The position numbers and the translations under genes were made by a program. Below are positions 9,172 through 18,308 of a stretch of DNA of 31,319 nt, piece after piece. Source of the stretch: Isotricha intestinalis (lineage: Eukaryota; Ciliophora; Litostomatea; Vestibuliferida; Isotrichidae); contig JAJJLU010000565.1 in assembly GCA_023807065.1 (NCBI GenBank), forward strand, positions 1 through 31,319, read 5' to 3'. The notes under the pieces were generated by a model. It was not told the DNA's origin and did no database searches. It worked only from the letters and a program-made list of their open reading frames with translations. Each line of letters opens with the position of its first letter. The first letter of the stretch is position 1.

Positions 9172-12147
9172 TTAATCCATATTAGAATTCAAATATTCTT
9201 GATTTAACCTTAAATTAGCAGCTTCTAATCTTTTATTCAATTCCAAAATTTTCTTTTGATATCCTTGAGTAGTAGTATTAAACATTTCTTGGAAATTTTT
9301 TAATTGTTCCTCAGCCATAGTGCATCTCATATTTAATTCACTTCTCTCTTTTTCTAATTGTTCAATAGTTTTTTCTAAGAAATTAATTTTCATTTTCATT
9401 GCTTTTGGATTATCAGGTTCATTAGTTTTTTGAATATCATTAACAGTATTTTCATTAATAATAGTTTTTAATCTTTTATTTTCTTCATTTAATTTCATAT
9501 TATCACTTCTTAATTTATTTAATTCTTGAATTTGTTGACTATTAATAATATTATTATTATTATTATCAACAATTCCACCTTGAGGAGTATTTTTTAATTT
9601 GGAAATTTCTTCCAAAATTTTTTTCTGTATTTCTCTTTCAGATAAATTATTTATATCTTGATTTACAGGAACATTAGGAGGAGCAATAACACTTGAATAA
9701 GGTTTATTTCCCATAGTTTGACTTAATTTATTATTAGTAGCACCATAATTTGGTAATTGAATATTTGAATTTATATTATATTCAGTTTTTAATCTATTAT
9801 TTTCATATTCTAATTTCTTATTTCTTTCTCTTAAACTTCTAATTTCAAATTCTAAAAATTGAATAACACTTTCATTTTCAGCATCTTGGAAAAAAGCTTC
9901 TAAATCTTTAGTTAACATTTCAGGTAATTCTTCATTTGGAGGATAATAATCTAATGCAATATTTCTTGCTTTTCTAGCATAAGTTCTCATTTTTTTTAAT
10001 TTTTCTCTTAAATTCTCATTTTCTGCTTTTTGAACTCCTAAATCTTCCATTAATTGATTTTCTCTATCTGTAAATGTTTTCATTAATTTTGCTTTTGCTG
10101 AAGAACCACTTTCTTCATCTTCATTATCTTCATTTTGATTATTTAAATAATCACGAAATGAACTTTGCATTTCTTGTAATTTTAATTTTAATTTTCTTAT
10201 TTCTTCTCTTAATTTCTTTATTGTTTCATTTAAATCTTTATTTTCTCCTCCATAATGTTCTAATTTACGAGTTGCTTCTCTCATTTCTGATTCAAGTCTT
10301 CTTTTTTCATTTTGTTGTTGATCTATCATTTTCATTTCTATTTCTCTTTCTTTATCTTCTAATTGCTTTTTATATTGAACTTCTCTTTCATCAATTTCTA
10401 CTAATAAATCTGCTTGAATTTTTCTATATTTCTCAGCTTCACTTCTCATATAATCTAATTCATTTTTTGTAGAATTTAACATTTCTTTCAAACTAAATAA
10501 TTCATTATCTGCATTTGTTTTATTCATATTTGCATCATTTTGAATTTTATTTATTTCATTTGTTAAATTAGTATTATCTTGTCTTAATCTTTCTACTTCT
10601 TCAGCTAAATCTTTTCTTTCTTGTTCAAGAACTTTAAATCTTTCATTTAATTTATTAACAACTCCCATAATTTGATTAGTTTCATTAATATCATCTTCAA
10701 TATGTAATAATTTATCACTAACATCATATTTATCTCCCATGAAAGGAGGCATTGCTCCCATTTGATTAACAGGATTAAAATTAGGATTCATATTTTGAGG
10801 AACTCTATTTTTCATATCTGCAATTGATTGAAGTAAATCAGCTTTTTCAATATCTGAATTTTTAAGTAAATCATCTAATCTTTGATTTTCCTTTTCTAAA
10901 AAATTATTTCTTGCTTGTAATGCATTAATATCACTTTGATTAGGAATTAAAGGAGAAGATTGTTGGAAAGTATTTTCATTTTGACTTGGATTTATTATTG
11001 GAGGTCTCATATCGTATCCTGGATTAGGACCTTTAAAACGATTATAATAAGATATATCTGTTCTAAATTTTCGAAGGAGACCCATTGCATTTACATCATT
11101 TAATATTGGATAATTTTGGATCCGAGAACATAATTTCATCATTTTAAATGTTATTTCTGATATTGTAAAATTATTATTTTGAAGAGTAAATATTCCCATT
11201 GTTAATGAATTACCTCCTATATATTCTTTCATTAATTTTGTTAAAATACTATTTTCATATACAGAAGGCATTGCATTATTATTTGTTTTGGCTAATTCAC
11301 CCATCATATTTTGAAAAGCATAAATTCCTCTATATTCCATAGAATTACTTAAATTTCTAAAATGTTCATTTAAAATATCAGCAGAAGGTAAATCGAAAAT
11401 ATTAATTCTTGATGTAATAACTTTAACATCTTTAGTAGTTTTATTATCTAATTGTTGAGTTACTTCAATAGTTAAAACAGTAGAATTTTTAGTAACTTTA
11501 TTATATTCGTAAGGAGCTTTATATTTTTCTCCTTCAGCAAGTAAATCAGGAAAAGCCATTGAATTAGGAAGTGAAACCCATGCAGCACCATTAATAGTAT
11601 AACCTTCATGTTCACTATAAATTAATTGACAAGGTTGTTTATAATAATTATATTTTTGTAATAAATCAATTATTCCTTCATCTCTTAATTCAACATATTT
11701 CATTCTAACAGAATATGAAAAAGTCGTCATTTCAGCTTCTGGAGCATTTAATCTTTGCATTTCTTCTACAATTCCAGCATGTTTACTTTCTAAATTACCA
11801 AATAATGTTTCTATTAATAAACCTAAAATTCCACTTTCATTTTGATTTCCTTGTAATGAAAAAGTTTTCCCACTTGATTTACCACCAAAAGTAAATAAAG
11901 TTAAATTAACTCCATGCACTACAAAACCTATATATTTACCTACAGTGCTTTCAAATGTATTTCTAATTGCATCTGATGATTCAAGAATTGCTCCATTTGT
12001 TATAAATTCATCTATTGCTCTATCATATTGATCTAAAAGAGATATTTTGTTTTCATATACTTTTAAATCTGTCCTTTGTTGAGGCTCTGGCTTTATTTTT
12101 ATCATTATTTCTGTTATTACTCCCAATTGAGCTGCGTTTTGTTCCAT
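9172..12147 (-). CDS. Degenerate kinesin-like motor plus long coiled coil
   Basis: 991 aa. Residues about 1-365 thread onto a kinesin motor: P-loop GGKSSGKT (88-95, consensus GQTGSGKT), the switch II strand with FDLPSAD (251-257) where DLAGSE is expected, and the end of the motor (about 297-350: YENSILTKLMKEYIGGNS, then an ISEITFKMMKLCSRIQN helix) matching 'SKLTRLLQDSLGGNS ... TLSTLRYA'. Switch I NxxSSR is reduced to N-x-x-T-K-N (216-221). ATP may bind but coupled hydrolysis is doubtful. A Pro/Asn-rich hinge (about 372-400) precedes coiled coil (about 405-760, 785-840, 880-985). It is likely a structural, microtubule-associated or ciliary protein, possibly a heterodimer partner of the divergent neighbour. 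The start lies only 108 bp from that gene. The stop is TAA. Confidence 0.8.
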   Translation of the reverse strand: MEQNAAQLGVITEIMIKIKPEPQQRTDLKVYENKISLLDQYDRAIDEFITNGAILESSDAIRNTFESTVGKYIGFVVHGVNLTLFTFGGKSSGKTFSLQGNQNESGILGLLIETLFGNLESKHAGIVEEMQRLNAPEAEMTTFSYSVRMKYVELRDEGIIDLLQKYNYYKQPCQLIYSEHEGYTINGAAWVSLPNSMAFPDLLAEGEKYKAPYEYNKVTKNSTVLTIEVTQQLDNKTTKDVKVITSRINIFDLPSADILNEHFRNLSNSMEYRGIYAFQNMMGELAKTNNNAMPSVYENSILTKLMKEYIGGNSLTMGIFTLQNNNFTISEITFKMMKLCSRIQNYPILNDVNAMGLLRKFRTDISYYNRFKGPNPGYDMRPPIINPSQNENTFQQSSPLIPNQSDINALQARNNFLEKENQRLDDLLKNSDIEKADLLQSIADMKNRVPQNMNPNFNPVNQMGAMPPFMGDKYDVSDKLLHIEDDINETNQIMGVVNKLNERFKVLEQERKDLAEEVERLRQDNTNLTNEINKIQNDANMNKTNADNELFSLKEMLNSTKNELDYMRSEAEKYRKIQADLLVEIDEREVQYKKQLEDKEREIEMKMIDQQQNEKRRLESEMREATRKLEHYGGENKDLNETIKKLREEIRKLKLKLQEMQSSFRDYLNNQNEDNEDEESGSSAKAKLMKTFTDRENQLMEDLGVQKAENENLREKLKKMRTYARKARNIALDYYPPNEELPEMLTKDLEAFFQDAENESVIQFLEFEIRSLRERNKKLEYENNRLKTEYNINSNIQLPNYGATNNKLSQTMGNKPYSSVIAPPNVPVNQDINNLSEREIQKKILEEISKLKNTPQGGIVDNNNNNIINSQQIQELNKLRSDNMKLNEENKRLKTIINENTVNDIQKTNEPDNPKAMKMKINFLEKTIEQLEKERSELNMRCTMAEEQLKNFQEMFNTTTQGYQKKILELNKRLEAANLRLNQEYLNSNMD

Positions 12148-12255
12148 TTTTGGTTTTTTTTTTTAATTTTTTTTATTTTTTAAGAGTTATATATTTTTTC
12201 TATTAAAGTTTTTGTAAAAAATATTTTTTTTTTTGAAATATTTTTTCAATTAAAA
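12148..12255. promoter_or_regulatory. Bidirectional promoter of the kinesin-like pair (108 bp)
   Basis: Two kinesin-like genes start outward from this short poly-T/poly-A segment, so they very likely share regulation. I see no defined box beyond strand-asymmetric T and A runs. Confidence 0.55.
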
Positions 12256-13917
12256 ATGGATCAAATGCAGCAAATTACTTTAACGAAGGAATTTCCCTTT
12301 AAAACTAAAAATGATTATGTAGAAATACATGTTCGTCTTCGTGGATATTCGAATCTTCCTGAAAAATATAATAATTACAATGAAAGACGTCGAGCAAAGG
12401 AGATTTTGAAAGATTGGGTAAATAATCGTAACTTAAATTATAAAAAAGGACTTCGTCCTCCAGAACAAAGACCTCGTTCTCAAACAATATCAAGTTTGAG
12501 AAAAGAGAATAAATTTGAAAAGGTAAAAATTAAAGAAGATGAATTAAAAGATATAAAAAGATCAAAAGGTCTTATTCCACAACATTTATATTATACATTT
12601 ACTTCAATATTTAAATCAAATAAAATTATAATTTCAAAAACTCCCTTAAGAGGGAAATTTATAAATAATAATATAAAAATAGGTAAAGATTTAGAAAATA
12701 TAAATGGAACGAAATTAAAAAATATTTCAAAAATATATGAATATGATTCAGTTTTTTCAGAACAAGATAAAATATCAGATATATATAAACAAATAGTAGA
12801 ACAAAAAGTGAAAAAAATGTTTAATGGATTTAATTCAAGTATGTTTATAATGGGACCTAAAAAAAGTGGGAAAACTTATATTTTAATAGGAAATCATAAA
12901 AATAAAGGAATTTTAACCTATACAATGAATACATTATTTCATTATATGAATTTAAGTCAAGAAGGAATGAAATGTTTTTATGGAATTGCAGCTTCATATG
13001 TTGTTACTATGCAAGTAGAACAATTTTATTTAGAATATAAAGATATTATTTGTAATGAAAATATTATTTTTGGAATAATGAATTTTAATACTATAATAGA
13101 ACAATTAGATGAAACAAGAAAAAAATTTTGTGATAAATATCGTATAAAGGATTTAATAAGAAAATCAAATTTAGTAATAACATTTACATTATATCAAAAT
13201 AATACAGGTGATTTAAAATTTTTAGAAAAAAACAATAATTTATTATTATTAAAAGAAACAAATGATATTCAAGAAATATCCAAATTTTCATTTATAGAAA
13301 TGAATGATGCTCATTATGCATTTAATTTACCAAAAGCTCCAACACCAAAAATATATAGAGACTCTCAATCAACATATGAAGATTTATCAAATATTTCAAT
13401 TCAATTAAGTAGAAAAATTCAACCAGAAGATCCATTAACTTTTATTATGCAAAATTTATATGATACTGTTATTTCTTGTGGAACTAGTATTATTATTTTA
13501 TTATGTGCTAATCCTTGTGAACCACATATTGATACTGAAGGACAAATTTTAGAATGGGGATTTCATTTAAGAAATAAATTAAATTCTGGAATTTATTATA
13601 ATGATAATTTTCATCTTAATAATTTTAATTATGAATGTAAATATATTGAAAGCTATTTAAATGTTGATTCTTATAATTTTCAAATTAGTAATTTTAAAAA
13701 TTTAAAAAAAGGAAATTATGGAACTAAAGGAAAAATTAAAGAAGATAATTATGATTTTATTAATACTAATTATCAAACTTTAAGAGATTTAGAAATTACT
13801 AGTAAAGAATTGGAAAAAATTAAAAAAGAACAAAATGAAGAAAAAAAAAATTATGATGATAGATTTAAACAAATTGAAGAACAAGTTAATAATTTACAAT
13901 TAAATAAAGAAAAATAA
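12256..13917 (+). CDS. Second degenerate kinesin-like protein
   Basis: 553 aa. A basic N-terminal extension (about 1-155) precedes a motor-like fold: 'Y-x-x-D-x-V-F' (162-167), an alpha helix, FNGFNSSMFIMG and the P-loop GPKKSGKT (200-207). The switch II strand FSFIEMNDAH (344-353) stands where FxDLAGSE belongs. The block from about 391 to 440 (EDPLTFIMQNLYDTVISCGTS, then ILLCANPCEPHIDTEGQILEWGFHLRNKL) follows 'SKLTRLLQDSLGGNS..ISP....ETLSTLRFA'. Switch I (about 297-306) has lost the Ser-Ser-Arg signature. A short coiled coil (about 510-550) could dimerise it. Its motor core belongs to the same broad family as the divergent neighbour but is only remotely similar in sequence. It probably acts as a non-motile or nucleotide-sensing partner. 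The stop is TAA, 193 bp from the convergent next gene. Confidence 0.75.
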   Translation: MDQMQQITLTKEFPFKTKNDYVEIHVRLRGYSNLPEKYNNYNERRRAKEILKDWVNNRNLNYKKGLRPPEQRPRSQTISSLRKENKFEKVKIKEDELKDIKRSKGLIPQHLYYTFTSIFKSNKIIISKTPLRGKFINNNIKIGKDLENINGTKLKNISKIYEYDSVFSEQDKISDIYKQIVEQKVKKMFNGFNSSMFIMGPKKSGKTYILIGNHKNKGILTYTMNTLFHYMNLSQEGMKCFYGIAASYVVTMQVEQFYLEYKDIICNENIIFGIMNFNTIIEQLDETRKKFCDKYRIKDLIRKSNLVITFTLYQNNTGDLKFLEKNNNLLLLKETNDIQEISKFSFIEMNDAHYAFNLPKAPTPKIYRDSQSTYEDLSNISIQLSRKIQPEDPLTFIMQNLYDTVISCGTSIIILLCANPCEPHIDTEGQILEWGFHLRNKLNSGIYYNDNFHLNNFNYECKYIESYLNVDSYNFQISNFKNLKKGNYGTKGKIKEDNYDFINTNYQTLRDLEITSKELEKIKKEQNEEKKNYDDRFKQIEEQVNNLQLNKEK

Positions 13918-14110
13918 AAAAGAATGATTTATATATTTAATTTTTTTTATTAAAATGAAAAAAAATATTTTTTTTTAATAACTTTTTTTTTTATTATATT
14001 AATAAAATTAAATTATTTAATCTATTTTAAGAAAAAAATCTTTTGAATAATTATAAAATTTAAAAGAAAATATATAATTTAATACTTTAAATTATATAAT
14101 ATAAATTTTA

Positions 14111-14638
14111 TTAATTTTTTTTCCTTTTTAAACAATATTGATTCGGAGAATAAGGAATTGGACTTGAATTACTCATAGAAATATCATCTTCTGAATTATT
14201 ATTTTGATTTAAATTATTAGAAAAATGAAAACTATTTCTATTATTATTAAATATACTTGCAACTGAAGTTGGAAAAATATTATATTCATTATTATTAATT
14301 TGATTATTTTGATTTGATATATTATAACAATTTTTATTGTGAAATTTTTTTTTTTCCTTTTTTTCATTTAATACTAAATTTTCAATATCATCTTCTTCTT
14401 TTAAAGCAATTTTTGCTTTGGCAATTTTTTCAATTAATATGTTATTAAAAATATTAGGGTTTATATATCTTTCATTTTTACAATTCTTTAAAACCCAATT
14501 TAAAATTTCTTCATATGATTCTTTTTTTCCAATATAATAACTTTCATTTAAAGTTTTAGATGTTTTATTATATAATTTACTTGCAATATTTAATATTTCT
14601 TTATGATTTTCATTTGATTCTTTACTTATTTTTTCCAT
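14111..14638 (-). CDS. Small protein, possibly HAPSTR1-like (DUF4588)
   Basis: 175 aa. Residues about 15-62 form an amphipathic helical block with the order 'A-S-x-L-Y-x-x-S ... Y-x-I-G-x-x-x-x-Y-x-x-I-L-x-W-V-x-x-x' and then a basic/Leu-rich helix. That order and spacing resemble the core of the HAPSTR1/C16orf72 family as I remember it (A-x-x-V-x-x-L-Y-K-x-S ... I-G-x-x-x-G-Y ... L-A-W-V-x-x-R-R). HAPSTR1 is a nuclear stress-response protein that works with the E3 ligase HUWE1. The rest is Asn/Ser-rich and disordered, ending basic (KRKKN). The match is by eye and short, so an unrelated small helical protein is quite possible. It is 121 bp from the NEK gene, which is transcribed in the same direction. 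The stop is TAA. Confidence 0.75.
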   Translation of the reverse strand: MEKISKESNENHKEILNIASKLYNKTSKTLNESYYIGKKESYEEILNWVLKNCKNERYINPNIFNNILIEKIAKAKIALKEEDDIENLVLNEKKEKKKFHNKNCYNISNQNNQINNNEYNIFPTSVASIFNNNRNSFHFSNNLNQNNNSEDDISMSNSSPIPYSPNQYCLKRKKN

Positions 14639-14759
14639 TTAGAAATTTCAATTTATATAATTAAATAAAAATAAATTATATACTCTAAAACCAAAAAATA
14701 TTTATTAAATTATTAATTATATTCCATAAAAAGATATTTTTTTAAAAAAATATAAAAAT

Positions 14760-16838
14760 TTAATCAATATCATTTATAGTTAATTTTCTTTTTCCATTTC
14801 TTTCTTCTAAAGTTTTAATAATTTTACTAAAAAAGAATTCATTAGCATTTCCTGTAATTTCTTTTAAATTAATATTACTATTAGGTCTTTTATTATTATT
14901 TTTAATAATATAAATATCTAAATCATCATAATCATCATTTCTAAAAAAATTTAAATGAGGAGCTAAAAATCTTTTATTCATATCAATATTAAAGAAATTA
15001 ATATTTATATTAATTACATTATTATTAATATTATTAATATTATTTGATTTTATTCCTGTCATTGGTCTAAAAGTTTTAGGAGCTTGATTTATTTTTGTAT
15101 TTAAGATTCTATTATTCGACGCTGTATAAGGTCTTATTCTTCTTTTTGGATTATTTGATGATAAAATTCTTTTAAATTCATTTGAATTTATATTTTGATT
15201 ATTTTGATTTAAATTTGGAAATTTTATTTCTGAAGATTCTTTTCTTTTTTCATCTTCTTTTTCTTTTAAATTTTCATTTTTTTCTTTTTCTTTTTCTTTT
15301 TCTTTTTTTTCTATTATATCTGGAATCTTTTTTTGAATTATTTTTTCCTCTGTTAATGTTCTTTTTTCTGCTTCTTCATTTTTTTTAAAAGATGGTAAAT
15401 TAATATTTTCTTCATTTAATAATTCTATTTTTTTTTCTTTTGCTTCTATTATTGATTTCTTAGTTTTTTCCTTTTTTAAATCTTTTAATTCATCTTTTAA
15501 TTCTTTTGAATAAACTCTAACTGATTTTTCTTGTTTATTATTTATTTTATTTGGAAATGGTAAATTTATTTTATTTTGATTTTGATTTGGATTAAAATTA
15601 AATTTTGATATTTGATTACTTCCTCTAAATAAATTATTATTATTTTCTTTTGGAGTCATTGGTACATTCATTAAATTCATTTCTTTTTTAATATTTTTAT
15701 TCTCATTGAATATTTCCTTAATTAAATTTTTTTCTTTTTTCATATTTAAAACTTCTAAATTTTTATCTTTTAAATAATTTAAATTTTCAACTTCTTTTTT
15801 TTCATTTTCTTTTTTTTCCTTTTCATTTTTTTCTTTTTCACTTTTTTCATTTTTTTCTTTTTCACTTTTATCTTTTTTATCTTGTTGAATTTTTTCTTCA
15901 ATTTTTTTAATTTCATCTTTATTAATAGTAACAATTCGATTTTGATTACTAGAAAAGGGTCTACTTTTAATTTCAACATTATTTTTATTATCTTCTTTAA
16001 TTTTTTCAATAACATCTTTAGGAATTAAATTTAAAGCTTCTTTAGCACTAGGTCTTTTTTCAGGCTTCTTACTAAGTAACTTATCAATAAATAAGATTAA
16101 ATCATTTGAATATTGATTAGGAATAGGTTTAGGAACACTTTTAACAATCATATTTCCAAGAGAAATTAAATTATCACCAATAAAAGGAGGATCTAATTTA
16201 CATAAATGATATAATGAACAACCAAAAGACCAAATATCAACTTTATAATCATATGGTATTTGTTTAATTAGTTCAGGACTTAAATATAATGGTGTTCCTA
16301 CTCTTGTACAATGAAGTGCATTAATACTTGATACTATTGTTGATACTCCTAAATCTCCTATTTTTACATGTTTATCTTTTGTAATAAATAAATTTAAACA
16401 TTTTATATCTCTATGTATTATATTGTGAGTATGAAGATAATTAAGTCCATTTAAAATCTCATATGCTATTCTCCATATATTTATTTCTTCCAAATATTTC
16501 AAATGACGTTTATAATGCTTTATTATTGAATATAAATCACCATTCTCTGCATATTCCATTATTATATATAAATTTTCATTTTCTAAAAATGAAGAATAAT
16601 ATTTTATTATATTTGGATGGTTTAATCTTTTTAATATTGATACTTCATGATAACATTCACGTTGTTGTTTTGGTTTTAAATGGTTTAATTCCATCTTTTT
16701 CATTACATAGTCTTTTGAATCTAAATATGATCTTACTGTGTATACTGTACCATATGAACCTTTTCCTAGTTCTTTTAATATTTTGAAATCAGATAATTTA
16801 GTTCCTACACTTTCTTGAATTCTTTGTATTTCATCCAT
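14760..16838 (-). CDS. NEK-family protein kinase
   Basis: 692 aa. The kinase domain (about 18-275) has GKGSYG (25-30), Lys47, Glu65, HRDIKxxN (142-149), DLG (162-164), the loop RVGTPLYLSPEL (179-190) and D201. 'KIGDLGVS' plus 'VGTPxYLSPE' is characteristic of NIMA-related kinases, including the ciliary Fa2/CNK types. The tail (about 300-560) is a long Lys/Glu low-complexity coiled-coil region, then Asn-rich sequence with basic patches (RRIRPYT at about 568; FRPMTG). NEKs control mitotic microtubules and cilium length or severing; ciliates carry many. All catalytic residues are intact, so it is probably active. The Lys/Glu repeat region is rich in A-runs. The stop is TAA. The start is the first Met, six residues before the conserved helix leading into the kinase. 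Confidence 0.93.
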   Translation of the reverse strand: MDEIQRIQESVGTKLSDFKILKELGKGSYGTVYTVRSYLDSKDYVMKKMELNHLKPKQQRECYHEVSILKRLNHPNIIKYYSSFLENENLYIIMEYAENGDLYSIIKHYKRHLKYLEEINIWRIAYEILNGLNYLHTHNIIHRDIKCLNLFITKDKHVKIGDLGVSTIVSSINALHCTRVGTPLYLSPELIKQIPYDYKVDIWSFGCSLYHLCKLDPPFIGDNLISLGNMIVKSVPKPIPNQYSNDLILFIDKLLSKKPEKRPSAKEALNLIPKDVIEKIKEDNKNNVEIKSRPFSSNQNRIVTINKDEIKKIEEKIQQDKKDKSEKEKNEKSEKEKNEKEKKENEKKEVENLNYLKDKNLEVLNMKKEKNLIKEIFNENKNIKKEMNLMNVPMTPKENNNNLFRGSNQISKFNFNPNQNQNKINLPFPNKINNKQEKSVRVYSKELKDELKDLKKEKTKKSIIEAKEKKIELLNEENINLPSFKKNEEAEKRTLTEEKIIQKKIPDIIEKKEKEKEKEKNENLKEKEDEKRKESSEIKFPNLNQNNQNINSNEFKRILSSNNPKRRIRPYTASNNRILNTKINQAPKTFRPMTGIKSNNINNINNNVINININFFNIDMNKRFLAPHLNFFRNDDYDDLDIYIIKNNNKRPNSNINLKEITGNANEFFFSKIIKTLEERNGKRKLTINDID

Positions 16839-17487
16839 TTTTATTTATAATTTAATTGATAAAAAATTAAATTATAAAAATTTGTATTCATAGTCAATGA
16901 AAAAAGAAAAAATTAAAAAAAACTTAATTAAGGATTAAGAAAACTTCTTTATTTAATTTCTAAATTATTTATCAGAAAATTAGAATTAAATTTATAAAAG
17001 CTCTTTTCTTGAAATATGATTAAAAAGGAAAAAAGATAAAAGAATTATAACAATAATAATAGGAGATTGTTATTTAATTTTTCCATTCTCTCCAATTATA
17101 ATAACCTTAAGGAAAAAACAATAAAAATAATAAATAATAATATAATATTTATAAAAATATTTAAAGAAAAATTTGAGCATGAAAAAAAAAATTTCTTTTC
17201 TTTTTTTTAATATAATTTTACCTTTTAATTCTTTTTTTTTTTTAATCAAAAAAAATTTCTTTGAATTTGCATTTTTTTTTTTCTTTTTCTTGTGGGATAA
17301 AAATATATTTAGTAAGGGAAATTTATTAATAATCAATGTTATATTTTTTTTGAAACATTGGAAAGAAAAAAAAATAAAATAAAATATGAACAATGCGTTT
17401 TATCTTGAATTAAGAGAATGAATTTTACAATAAGAAAATCTATAAAAAAAACTATTTAATTTGAAAATAATAGAAAAGATTCAAAAC
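16839..17487. other. Intergenic, ~650 bp
   Basis: This is the promoter side of the NEK gene and the upstream side of the small plus-strand gene. Long Phe/Lys-type open frames on both strands come from poly-T/poly-A runs and look fortuitous. The stretch 17075-17115 is a little richer in C and G than its surroundings, but I cannot interpret it. Confidence 0.5.
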
Positions 17488-17580
17488 ATGAATAGTAAAT
17501 TTTTAAGAATAAATACTAATAGAATAAATAGTCCATATTTTTATATTAATAAATATAATAATGAACAAAAGAAAAAATAA
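17488..17580 (+). other. Short overlapping upstream ORF (30 codons)
   Basis: An ATG 73 bp before the small gene opens a 30-codon frame that runs past the next ATG in another frame and ends at TAA 17578-17580. If the transcript starts upstream it would act as an inhibitory overlapping uORF. Alternatively, GT...AG stretches inside it could be spliced; one of about 37 nt (ending near 17531) would put its ATG in frame with the downstream gene. Neither option can be decided from sequence. Confidence 0.25.
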
Positions 17581-17833
17581 AGCTAAAAAAGAGGATTTAA
17601 ATTTAATGTTTCAAACAAGAAAAAAAGAAGAAGAAAATATTTATAAACAAGCAATTGAACAAGTCATTCAAGAATTTATTAATGTAAAAGATATTTTTAT
17701 TGAAAATGAATGTATTGAAATTAAAATGAATAATGTTATTGTTTTATATGATTATGATGATATAAGTATAATTGAAAATCCAAAATATGAAAAAAATATT
17801 AGAAAGAATAATAATTTTATGTTAGACTTTTAA
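17561..17833 (+). CDS. Small acidic/basic protein, function unknown
   Basis: 90 aa. Lys-rich N-terminus, then a predicted helix (about 20-45: Lys/Glu with Ile/Val spacing) and a beta-like Asp/Tyr segment (about 55-68, 'VLYDYDD'). The mixed Glu/Gln/Val/Asp codon use differs from the Phe/Lys noise frames nearby, which supports a real gene. No family recognised. The start could lie further upstream if there is an intron. A perfect 16-bp inverted repeat begins 4 bp after the TAA. Confidence 0.6.
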   Translation: MNKRKNKAKKEDLNLMFQTRKKEEENIYKQAIEQVIQEFINVKDIFIENECIEIKMNNVIVLYDYDDISIIENPKYEKNIRKNNNFMLDF

Positions 17834-18308
17834 AGTGAATTTCTTTTTTTATTTATGTTTTTTTTTGACGATTTAACATTTAAACCATAAAAAAAGAAAT
17901 TCAATATAAACTAATATTAATAAAGAATACTTTATTTTTTTCTATTTCTTTTTTTAATAATCAATTATAAATTTCTTTAAAAAGAAAATAGACCTCTTTT
18001 TTCAAAGAAATAAACTAAAAATAAAATTATAATTAAAAAAAAATAAAGATTAAATATAAATCAAAAGAAATTATTTAATAAATAAATAATTTAAATGAAA
18101 TTAAAATAAATTAAATAATAGATTTCAAAAAAAAAAATAAAAAAATAAAAACATTAATAATAATCATTTAAATAAATCATTTATTAAAAAAAATAAATAA
18201 AATTAATATCAAATAGAAAATTAAAACTAATTTAATTATTATATAATTAAAATTTATTTTTTTTTCATTTCAAATTAAATAATAATATATAAAAAAAAAT
18301 GTAATTTT
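17834..18308. other. Convergent 3' intergenic region, 475 bp
   Basis: It lies between the stops of a plus-strand and a minus-strand gene. Apart from the inverted repeat just described it is A/T homopolymers and AAT/AATA runs. I see no RNA gene and no coding-like frame. Confidence 0.55.
17837..17902. repeat. Perfect 16-bp inverted repeat, 34-nt loop
   Basis: The arm 17837-17852 (gaatttctttttttat) is matched exactly as a reverse complement at 17887-17902. It starts 4 bp after the stop of the small gene. It could form a hairpin at a transcript 3' end, or be the termini of a tiny mobile or eliminated element. In such AT-rich DNA a chance origin cannot be excluded. Confidence 0.6.

Noticed and set aside
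15182..15388. Plus-strand Leu/Phe-rich frame inside the NEK gene
   Set aside because: It is the antisense shadow of the Lys/Glu-rich tail of a clear kinase gene. The same reasoning applies to 10074-10472, 16463-16786, 28647-28856, 29540-30023 and 30987-31172.
17070..17393. Open frames of about 70-107 codons on both strands in the spacer
   Set aside because: They are dominated by Phe/Lys/Ile from poly-T and poly-A runs, overlap each other, and show no motif; they look like noise of AT-rich DNA.
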